Positions 1 through 5,615 of a stretch of DNA of 13,754 bases are shown here, in pieces. The stretch covers positions 1 through 13,754 of the forward strand of contig JACPLM010000050.1 in assembly GCA_016186525.1 (NCBI GenBank), read 5' to 3'. Source of the DNA: Candidatus Nealsoniibacteriota bacterium. Its GTDB lineage: Bacteria; Patescibacteriota; Minisyncoccia; Minisyncoccales; MHMH01. Under the pieces are notes generated by a model. That model did no database searches, was not told the DNA's origin, and was given only the letters and a program-made list of their open reading frames with translations. Numbering within the stretch: position 1 is the first letter of the stretch; every line of letters starts with the position of its first letter. Made by a program: the position numbers and the translations under genes.

Positions 1-2798
1 AGCATACCTTTCAAATATTGTCCAGTGTAGGACTTCTTGGCTTTGGCTATTGCTTTGGGCTCGCCTTCAGCTACTATGTATCCGCCCTTCTCCCCGCCTT
101 CGGGGCCCAAGTCAACCACACAATCTGAATTTTTAATTAAATCCAAATTATGCTCAATAACGAGAACCGTATTCCCTTTCTCAACCAAGCCCCGCAGGAC
201 CTGAATCAATCTTTTAATATCGTCAAAATGGAGCCCGGTGGTCGGTTCGTCTAATATGTATAAAGACTTGCCCGTGGCTTTGCGTGATAATTCAGTGGCT
301 AATTTTACCCTTTGGGCCTCGCCGCCGGAAAGCGAAGGAGCCGACTGGCCTAATTGCACATAGCCCAAACCGACGTCATTGAGGGTTTTCAATTTTTCAT
401 AAAGGCCGGGAATATTCTTGAAAAACTCCGATGCCTCGTCAATCGCCATGCCTAAAATATCGGCAATATTTTTCCCTTTGTATTCAACCGCTAAAGTTTC
501 TTTATTGAATCTTTTTCCCTTGCATTCTTCGCATTCCACATAGATATCGGGCAGAAAATACATTTCAATTTTCTTCAGCCCCTGCCCTTCGCAGGCTTCG
601 CACCTGCCGCCCTTAACATTGAAAGAGAAACGGCCGGCCTTATAACCCCTGATTTTAGCTTCTTTTGTTTTAGTGAAAAGATCGCGGATATGGGAAAAAG
701 CTCCGGTGTAAGTAGAGGGGTTTGACCTTGGCGTTCTGCCGATCGGCGACTGGTCAACCAAAACAACTTTATTGATCTTTTCTATGCCTGAAATGCTTTG
801 GTGGGCTCCCGGCTCTTCTTTCGCCCTATAAAACTTCTTCAAAAGGGCCTTGGCTAAAATATCGTTCATTAAAGATGATTTGCCCGAGCCGGAAACTCCG
901 GTGATGCAGACAAGCTTTCCCAATGGAATTTTAACATTGATATTTTTAAGGTTGTGCTCTTTAGCGCCTTTGATGGTTATAAAACCCGTAACTTTATTTC
1001 CGAGTAATTTGCGGCTTTCAACTGTTTTGCGGCCTGACAAATAATCTCCGGTAAGGGTGTTGCTTTTAAATAGGGCCTTGGGCGTCCCTTCAAAAGTAAT
1101 CTTGCCGCCGTATTTGCCGGCTCCCGGCCCCACGTCTACGACCCAATCGGCAGCTTGAATGGTTTGAGGATCGTGCTCTACCACCACCACGCTGTTGCCC
1201 AGGTCTTTAAGATTTTTTAAAGCTGCGATCAATCTCATTTGGTCTCTGGCATGAAGCCCGACGGATGGCTCGTCTAAGACATACAAAACCCCGGTTAATT
1301 TTGAGCCGATTTGAGTAGCCAATCTTATCCTCTGCTCTTCTCCGCCGGACAGCGTGGTGGCCTTTCTGTCTAAAGTCAGGTAATCCAAACCAACACCAAT
1401 AAGGAATTGTATTCTGTTTAAAATCTCTTTGATGATCTGGTCTGCAATTTTCAATTCATTGTTTTGAATTTTTGATTTTGGATCGGAAATTAATCCATCA
1501 AAAAATTCTTTTACCTTTAATATGCTCATTTCCACCACTTTATCTATTGATAATCCGGCTACCGTCACGGCTAAAACCTCGGGCTTCAATCTTTTTCCTT
1601 TACACTGCTCGCATTCTTTTTCAACCATATATTGTTCGATTTCCTGCCTCGTATAATCAGAATCTGTTTCATGGTAGCGCCTTTCTAAATTTGGAATGAC
1701 GCCCTCAAACCCCGCCTTGGCGGGGTCTCCGTAAAAAATAAAATCCATAATCTTTTTCGGCAAATCTTTAACCGGATCATCCAGCGAAAATTTATATTTC
1801 TGGGCTAAGTCCTGAAGCTGGATCCAAAAATATCCCTGCCTGCCTATTTTATGGGAGGCGTGCGCCCACGGAAAAATAGCTCCTTCAGAGATGGTTAAAT
1901 TTTCATTGGGAATAACCAGTTTTGGGTCAACTTCCAGCTTAGATCCCAAGCCGTGGCAAGCAGGACATGCGCCATAAGGGCTGTTGAAAGAAAAAAGCCG
2001 CGGCTCTATTTCCGGCAGCGATATGCCGCAATCCTCGCAGGCAAAATGCTCGGAGAAAATCAGATCTTTTAATTTTTGATTTATAATGGCGATTCCTTTG
2101 CCTAATTTAAGGGCAGTTTCAATAGAATCGACTAATCTTGGTTTGTCCAATTCTTCATTTAAAATCAACCTGTCCACCACGACTTCAATATTGTGCTTTT
2201 TCTTTCTGTCTAAATTCAAACCCAAAACCTCATCGGTGCGATGAATAATCCCGTCAATTCTCACCCTGACAAACCCGGCTCTGTGGATTTCCTCAATAAC
2301 GCCTCGGTGTTCGCCTTTTTTACCGCGGATAGAAGGCCCAAGAATGAGAATCTCTGAATCCTTGGGGAGTTTCAAAACCTGTTCTGTAATCTGATCTACT
2401 GTCTGGCGGGAAATTGCTTTGCCGCATTGAGGGCAATGAGGAATCCCAATCCTGCCGAACAGAAGCCGCAAATAATCATAAATTTCTGTAATTGTGCCGA
2501 CAGTAGAACGAGGGTTGTGGCTGGCCCTTCTTTGGTCAATGGAAATAGCGGGAGATATTCCTTCAATTTTATCAACATCGGGCTTGTCCATAACTCCCAA
2601 AAATTGCCTGGCGTAAGCTGACAGAGATTCCACGTACCGCCTCTGGCCTTCGGCGTATAAAGTATCAAAAGCCAAAGACGATTTGCCCGAGCCGGAAAGG
2701 CCGGTGATCACCACCAGTTTATTTTTCGGGATATCAACGTCTACGTTTTTTAGATTATGAACGCGTGCTCCCCTAATTTTAATGTAGTTTTCAGCCAT
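1..2798 (-). CDS. uvrA: UvrA, excinuclease ABC subunit A (partial, 3' end outside window)
   Basis: DNA-damage sensor ATPase of nucleotide excision repair, which loads UvrB at lesions. The reading frame starts at ATG 2796-2798 (MAENYIKIRGARVHNLKNV) and stays open to the window edge. There are 932 full codons, ending in SYTGQYLKGM, so only a few residues are missing compared with the usual ~940. Two ABC modules are visible: Walker A GLSGSGKSS at residues 33-41 and GVSGSGKSS at 634-642, and signatures LSGGEEQR at 483-490 and LSGGEAQR at 823-830. Zinc-module cysteines pair as C254/C257 with C278/C281 and C733/C736 with C756/C759; further CxxC pairs lie at 122/125 and 396/399. Two loops carry repeat-like DNA (about residues 358-364 and 437-449). 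It has its own promoter, divergent from the C39-like gene. No Shine-Dalgarno sequence is seen. Identity is secure. Confidence 0.98.
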   Translation of the reverse strand, partial: MAENYIKIRGARVHNLKNVDVDIPKNKLVVITGLSGSGKSSLAFDTLYAEGQRRYVESLSAYARQFLGVMDKPDVDKIEGISPAISIDQRRASHNPRSTVGTITEIYDYLRLLFGRIGIPHCPQCGKAISRQTVDQITEQVLKLPKDSEILILGPSIRGKKGEHRGVIEEIHRAGFVRVRIDGIIHRTDEVLGLNLDRKKKHNIEVVVDRLILNEELDKPRLVDSIETALKLGKGIAIINQKLKDLIFSEHFACEDCGISLPEIEPRLFSFNSPYGACPACHGLGSKLEVDPKLVIPNENLTISEGAIFPWAHASHKIGRQGYFWIQLQDLAQKYKFSLDDPVKDLPKKIMDFIFYGDPAKAGFEGVIPNLERRYHETDSDYTRQEIEQYMVEKECEQCKGKRLKPEVLAVTVAGLSIDKVVEMSILKVKEFFDGLISDPKSKIQNNELKIADQIIKEILNRIQFLIGVGLDYLTLDRKATTLSGGEEQRIRLATQIGSKLTGVLYVLDEPSVGLHARDQMRLIAALKNLKDLGNSVVVVEHDPQTIQAADWVVDVGPGAGKYGGKITFEGTPKALFKSNTLTGDYLSGRKTVESRKLLGNKVTGFITIKGAKEHNLKNINVKIPLGKLVCITGVSGSGKSSLMNDILAKALLKKFYRAKEEPGAHQSISGIEKINKVVLVDQSPIGRTPRSNPSTYTGAFSHIRDLFTKTKEAKIRGYKAGRFSFNVKGGRCEACEGQGLKKIEMYFLPDIYVECEECKGKRFNKETLAVEYKGKNIADILGMAIDEASEFFKNIPGLYEKLKTLNDVGLGYVQLGQSAPSLSGGEAQRVKLATELSRKATGKSLYILDEPTTGLHFDDIKRLIQVLRGLVEKGNTVLVIEHNLDLIKNSDCVVDLGPEGGEKGGYIVAEGEPKAIAKAKKSYTGQYLKGM
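1446..1483. repeat. AT-rich repeat inside uvrA
   Basis: AATTTTCAATTC (1446-1457) followed by TTTTGAATTTTTGATTTT-like sequence, the same AT-rich family as at 4242-4276 and 13538-13567. It encodes about residues 439-451 (PKSKIQNNELKIA), apparently lengthening a loop between KEFFDGL and the helix IADQIIKEI. Confidence 0.55.
1709..1726. repeat. Perfect palindrome inside uvrA (8-bp arms, 2-nt loop)
   Basis: ACCCCGCC, TT, GGCGGGGT. It encodes part of YGDPAKAGFEG in a UvrA loop that is longer and differently composed in other species, immediately before the conserved EGVIPNLERRY. Confidence 0.65.
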
Positions 2799-2813
2799 AT
2801 TAAGCAGTTATTC

Positions 2814-2842
2814 ATTATACGCCAATTGTCAAGCTGTGGCAA
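2814..2842 (-). promoter_or_regulatory. sigma70-type promoter of uvrA
   Basis: Read on the minus strand, -35 TTGCCA (2842-2837), a 17-nt spacer and -10 TATAAT (2819-2814) form a near-consensus promoter. The expected start is near 2807, giving a leader of only about 9 nt with no Shine-Dalgarno sequence. It lies back to back with the plus-strand promoter at 2846-2874. Confidence 0.75.
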
Positions 2843-2845
2843 GAG

Positions 2846-2874
2846 TTGAGCAGTCATGCTTTTTTTGTTAAAAT
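2846..2874 (+). promoter_or_regulatory. promoter of the C39-like peptidase-uvrC operon, probably leaderless
   Basis: -35 TTGAGC (2846-2851), a 17-nt spacer and -10 TAAAAT (2869-2874). The usual 6-7 nt from the -10 box to the start point puts +1 at about 2881, the A of the ATG, so the mRNA would have no leader. The -35 box is 3 nt from the uvrA -35 box on the other strand. Confidence 0.65.
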
Positions 2875-2880
2875 TTGTGA

Positions 2881-3912
2881 ATGAATCTATCTTCTAATTT
2901 TTTACTTAAGATTTCAATCTTTGCTGCAGTCAGTTTGCTTCTGGTTATTTCTTTAATAGCCGCGGATGAAAAATTCGGCGTTTTCTCTTCGGCGCAAGTT
3001 GTCAGCTTAAATCCGGAAAACGCGTCTAAAAATATTCCTCTGAATTACAAGGTTGTTATAAAATTCGACAAACCAATTAACCGACGGGAACTCCAGCACA
3101 ACATCGCTCCAAATGTTCCCGGGGAATGGAAATTTGAAGATCCGGTAATAAAAAACCATCTCTTTAAAACTTTGGTTTTTATCCCAGCGATTGATTTTAA
3201 TCAGGACACTATTTATCAAATTAATCTAAAAAATATTAAAAGCTTCGGCATGGGCGAGCCCAATTCTTCCTATTTTATTTTCAGAACAGAAGAAGGGCCG
3301 AAAAACCAGGTTTTATCAGTCGCAACATCTGAAACTAATTTAGTTGACGCGCCATTGTATTGGCAGGAATCGCATCTTTCCTGCGAAGCAGCTTCCTTAA
3401 GAATGGCTCTTGCCGCTAAAGATATATATGTATCAGAAGATGACATAATGTCAAAAATCGGATACGACCCCACTCCCCGTAAAAATGGCGTGTGGGGCGA
3501 CCCGAATAAGGCTTTTGTGGGCGATATCAATGGCAAAATTTGCGATACCGGATACGGCGTTTATTGGGACCCAGTGGCTAAAGCCGCTCAAAATTGGCGC
3601 AATGCGGAAGCTTTTTCCGGATGGAGCTTAAAAGATTTGATTAAAGAAATACAATCGGGCAATCCGGTGATAATGTGGGGCACTCTGCCGGTAGAAACCC
3701 TGCATGACTGCTCTTGGTTTACTCCGGAAGGAAAATATATAAAAGGATGGCGGGAAGACCATGTCAGATTGATAGTCGGCTTTTTGGGTGACGCAAGCAG
3801 CCCCTCAAAAATTATCTTAAACGACCCTTTGGCGGGAAAACTTTATTGGTCAGTTGATTATTTCTTGACAAATTGGGAAGCATTCGGTTATAGTGGGGTC
3901 GTCATAAAATGA
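2881..3912 (+). CDS. Membrane-anchored or secreted C39-like cysteine peptidase with bacterial Ig-like domain
   Basis: 343 aa. A short N-terminus is followed by a hydrophobic segment at about residues 8-28 (signal peptide or anchor). Residues ~38-137 resemble a Big_5-type Ig-like domain (VVSLNPENASKNIPLNYKVV, then the IPAIDF...YQINLKNIKS and YFIFRTEEGP strands). Residues ~150-343 resemble a Peptidase_C39_2-type papain fold: Q162 (oxyanion hole) and C168 in WQESHLSCEAASLRMAL, H294 in WREDHVRLIVGF and D315 in IILNDPLAGK form a plausible catalytic set. It therefore probably acts outside the membrane as a peptidase or related hydrolase on an unknown substrate. The stop overlaps the uvrC start as ATGA, so the two are cotranscribed and probably translationally coupled, although no functional link to DNA repair is apparent. 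The start is fixed by the -10 box 6 nt upstream. The family call is from motifs only. Confidence 0.82.
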   Translation: MNLSSNFLLKISIFAAVSLLLVISLIAADEKFGVFSSAQVVSLNPENASKNIPLNYKVVIKFDKPINRRELQHNIAPNVPGEWKFEDPVIKNHLFKTLVFIPAIDFNQDTIYQINLKNIKSFGMGEPNSSYFIFRTEEGPKNQVLSVATSETNLVDAPLYWQESHLSCEAASLRMALAAKDIYVSEDDIMSKIGYDPTPRKNGVWGDPNKAFVGDINGKICDTGYGVYWDPVAKAAQNWRNAEAFSGWSLKDLIKEIQSGNPVIMWGTLPVETLHDCSWFTPEGKYIKGWREDHVRLIVGFLGDASSPSKIILNDPLAGKLYWSVDYFLTNWEAFGYSGVVIK

Positions 3913-4955
3913 ATAAATTTAAATCTTTAAGCAAGAATGCGCTTAACCGATTGCCCAAAACTCCCGGAGTGTATGCCTTTAAGAAAGGCAGGCAGTTTTT
4001 ATACATCGGCAAAGCTGTTAGCTTGCTTAATCGAGTCAAACAACACAAAGAGTTGCTCCACTTGGTGGAGCAACTGGCCTATATTAAAACGGGGTCGGAG
4101 ACAGATGCTCTTATACTGGAGAATAAGCTCATCAAAAAATACCAGCCAAAATATAACACGCAATGGAAAGATGACAAAAATTATTTTTACGTCGGCATTA
4201 CCAAGGAGCCATACCCTCGAGTATTTATCACCCATCAGCCCAAATTGAAAATTGAAAATTGGAAATTAGAAATTAACTATGTTGGGCCCTTTGTTGACGG
4301 AAAAAAATTAAAACAAACTCTTAAAGATTTAAGAAAGGTTTATCCTTTTCGCACCTGTAAAGCTTTGCCTAAAAAACCCTGCCTTTGGTACCAGCTGAAT
4401 CAATGCCCAGCCCCATGCTTGCCCGCCGAAGCCTTAGCGAAGGAGGGCTTTTTTCCGACAAAACACATTGAAGCTTACGATATTTCCAATATCCAAGGGC
4501 AGGAAGCTACCGGCTCCATGGTAACTTTTATCAATGGAAAACCGGATAAAAATTTTTATCGGCGATTTAAAATCAAACTTGCGCAAAAACCGAACGACGT
4601 GGCAATGCTCAAAGAAGTTTTAGAAAGAAGATTAAAACATAAAGAATGGCCGTATCCAGATTTAATTTTAATTGACGGCGGGAAGGCCCAGCTCAACGCC
4701 GCATTAAAGATTAAAGATTTAAGAGCAACCCTACGGGGAGTCCCCGCGTGGTCCAGAAAGATTAAAGATATAAAGGTTATGAGTTTGGCGAAAAAAAATA
4801 ATGAGTTGTATATGGAAAATAGGAAAGAACCTGTTTTATTGAAAAATTTGCCGCCAGAATTTTCCAATTTAATTTTGCGCGCCCGCGATGAAGCCCACCG
4901 ATTTGCCAGAAAGTACCACCATCTATTGAGAGTTAAAAAAATACTAAATAGCTAA
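3909..4955 (+). CDS. uvrC: Short UvrC-like excinuclease: GIY-YIG plus RNase H-like nuclease, no UVR or HhH domain
   Basis: 348 aa against ~600 for typical UvrC, the dual-incision nuclease of excision repair. Residues ~15-100 are the GIY-YIG nuclease (PGVY at 19-22, YIGK at 32-35, R42, E71, then KKYQPKYNTQWKDDK). The cysteine cluster is C150, C158, C166 and C170. The RNase H-like endonuclease domain follows at once (~188-340), with D191 in AYDISNIQG, D230 in KPNDVAML, D256 in LIDGGKAQLNAAL and H330 in RDEAHRFARKYHHLLR, so both active sites look intact. The ~200 residues normally between cysteine cluster and RNase H domain, including the UvrB-binding UVR motif, are absent, as is the C-terminal helix-hairpin-helix. 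Four repeat elements lie inside the gene (4051-4075, 4242-4276, 4421-4447, 4707-4773). It starts within the stop of the upstream peptidase gene. Either a reduced UvrC or a Cho-like/UvrC-derived nuclease. Confidence 0.9.
   Translation: MNKFKSLSKNALNRLPKTPGVYAFKKGRQFLYIGKAVSLLNRVKQHKELLHLVEQLAYIKTGSETDALILENKLIKKYQPKYNTQWKDDKNYFYVGITKEPYPRVFITHQPKLKIENWKLEINYVGPFVDGKKLKQTLKDLRKVYPFRTCKALPKKPCLWYQLNQCPAPCLPAEALAKEGFFPTKHIEAYDISNIQGQEATGSMVTFINGKPDKNFYRRFKIKLAQKPNDVAMLKEVLERRLKHKEWPYPDLILIDGGKAQLNAALKIKDLRATLRGVPAWSRKIKDIKVMSLAKKNNELYMENRKEPVLLKNLPPEFSNLILRARDEAHRFARKYHHLLRVKKILNS
4051..4075 (+). repeat. Perfect 25-nt palindrome inside uvrC (11-bp arms, 3-nt loop)
   Basis: AGTTGCTCCAC, TTG, GTGGAGCAACT: the two arms are exact reverse complements. 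It encodes part of KELLHLVEQLA between the GIY-YIG core and the TGSETDALILE motif, a linker that varies in length among UvrC proteins. Confidence 0.8.
4242..4276 (+). repeat. AT-rich tandem repeat inside uvrC
   Basis: Imperfect tandem copies of an AAATTGAA-like unit. Bases 4245-4260 (TTGAAAATTGAAAATT) recur exactly, in reverse complement, at 13552-13567 between ssb and rpsR. It encodes about residues 112-123 (KLKIENWKLEIN), apparently lengthening the loop before YVGPF. Confidence 0.75.
4421..4447 (+). repeat. GC-rich imperfect palindrome at the missing-UVR junction of uvrC
   Basis: Outer arms GCCCGCC (4421-4427) and GGAGGGC (4441-4447) pair at 6 of 7 positions around a centre containing CTTAGCGAA. 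It encodes about residues 172-180 (PAEALAKEG), directly between the cysteine cluster and the RNase H-like domain. Confidence 0.6.
4707..4773 (+). repeat. In-frame element in uvrC bounded by 16-bp direct repeats
   Basis: AAGATTAAAGATTTAA (4707-4722) and AAGATTAAAGATATAA (4758-4773) match at 15 of 16 positions. Their offset is 51 bases, exactly 17 codons. Between them is an imperfect palindrome with CGGGGA (4734-4739) and TCCCCG (4741-4746) at its centre and ACC/GGT outer pairs. Removing one repeat plus the centre leaves an open frame reading LNAALKIKDIKVMSLAKK, a sensible UvrC sequence. This looks like an insertion or a duplication with insertion. Confidence 0.75.
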
Positions 4956-4960
4956 GGCCT

Positions 4961-4991
4961 TGCCCCCCACCTAACATAGGTGGGGGGGCTT
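4961..4991 (+). terminator. GC-rich hairpin after uvrC, probable terminator
   Basis: Left arm CCCCCCACCT (4963-4972), loop AACAT, right arm AGGTGGGGGG (4978-4987): 10 perfect pairs starting 7 nt after the uvrC stop. The following CTTGTTC has a weak U tract, so termination efficiency is uncertain. Its downstream edge touches the next promoter's -35 box. It could also belong to the palindromic elements seen elsewhere in the window. Confidence 0.6.
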
Positions 4992-5018
4992 GTTCAAATA
5001 AGCAATATATGATACAAT
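4990..5018 (+). promoter_or_regulatory. Promoter of the envelope/isomerase/RNase J run, probably leaderless
   Basis: -35 TTGTTC (4990-4995), a 17-nt spacer and -10 TACAAT (5013-5018). The start point would be at about 5024-5025, right at the GTG start codon. The -35 box is weak but the spacing is ideal. Confidence 0.5.
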
Positions 5019-5024
5019 AAGCTT

Positions 5025-5393
5025 GTGTTAAAGCTTCTTCTAACAATCGTCTCTGGAACCTTAGGGCTCTGGCTGGCTGATTATTTTATCTCTGGAGTAG
5101 AATTTACCGGTTCCTGGCAAACCCTGCTATTGGCCGGACTAACTCTGGGCTTAATTAATTTCTTCATTAAGCCAATCTTAAAATTAATCACTCTCCCCAT
5201 CAGACTTCTGACTCTCGGCCTATTCGGACTGATAATTAACATACTGTTGGTTTGGATAATTGATATTGTCTTCATCGAGCTGATTATTGATGGCATTATT
5301 CCCCTTCTATGGACTACCTTAATTATCTGGGGGCTGGGAGTATTGATGCCGGCATTTTTTCCGAAGAAAAAAAATAAATTAATTGAAACTTAA
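5025..5393 (+). CDS. Small four-helix membrane protein, phage holin 4_2 / YvlD-like family
   Basis: 122 aa, nearly all hydrophobic, with about four membrane segments (residues ~3-22, ~31-50, ~57-80, ~90-112) and a basic end, PKKKNKL. The pattern LTLGLINFFIKPILKL followed by TLPIRLLTLGLFGLIIN is typical of the family named phage holin 4_2 (Pfam PF04020), which is mostly chromosomal and not a proven holin. The function is unknown; B. subtilis YvlD is a member. The start is GTG, chosen because the -10 box ends 6 nt before it and no upstream start fits. secG begins 2 nt after its stop, so the two are cotranscribed. Nothing nearby suggests a prophage. Confidence 0.85.
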   Translation: MLKLLLTIVSGTLGLWLADYFISGVEFTGSWQTLLLAGLTLGLINFFIKPILKLITLPIRLLTLGLFGLIINILLVWIIDIVFIELIIDGIIPLLWTTLIIWGLGVLMPAFFPKKKNKLIET

Positions 5394-5395
5394 TT

Positions 5396-5611
5396 ATGCA
5401 GGAATTTTTACCTTTAGCTCAAATTGTTATTTCCATTACCCTCATAATCCTGGTTCTTTTGCAGCAAAAAGGCCAGGCCTTGGGTTCTACTTTTGGCCAA
5501 GAAGGCGGATTTTACTCCACTCGCCGGGGTTTCCAGAAAAAAATCTTCTGGGCAACAGTTGCTTCAGGATGCCTCTTTATCATACTCGCCTTATTAAATT
5601 TTATTCTCTAG
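5396..5611 (+). CDS. secG: SecG, preprotein translocase subunit
   Basis: 71 aa, the usual size of bacterial SecG, the accessory membrane subunit of SecYEG that assists SecA-driven export. It has two hydrophobic segments (residues ~5-22 and ~50-70) flanking a conserved cytoplasmic loop: LVLLQQKGQALGSTFGQEGG, then the basic TRRGFQKK before the second helix. Start ATG lies 2 nt after the preceding stop; the next gene begins 4 nt after its own stop. No clear Shine-Dalgarno sequence is present, so initiation probably depends on coupling. Identification rests on topology plus the QxGKG-like loop. Confidence 0.9.
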   Translation: MQEFLPLAQIVISITLIILVLLQQKGQALGSTFGQEGGFYSTRRGFQKKIFWATVASGCLFIILALLNFIL

Positions 5612-5615
5612 GTAG

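Noticed and set aside
2396..2668. Open frames on both strands within uvrA, considered as separate small genes
   Set aside because: The uvrA frame is continuous with all hallmarks; these are shadows in other frames.
5025..5393. Prophage holin
   Set aside because: The family name is misleading: no endolysin, integrase or phage structural gene is nearby and the gene sits in a secG operon.
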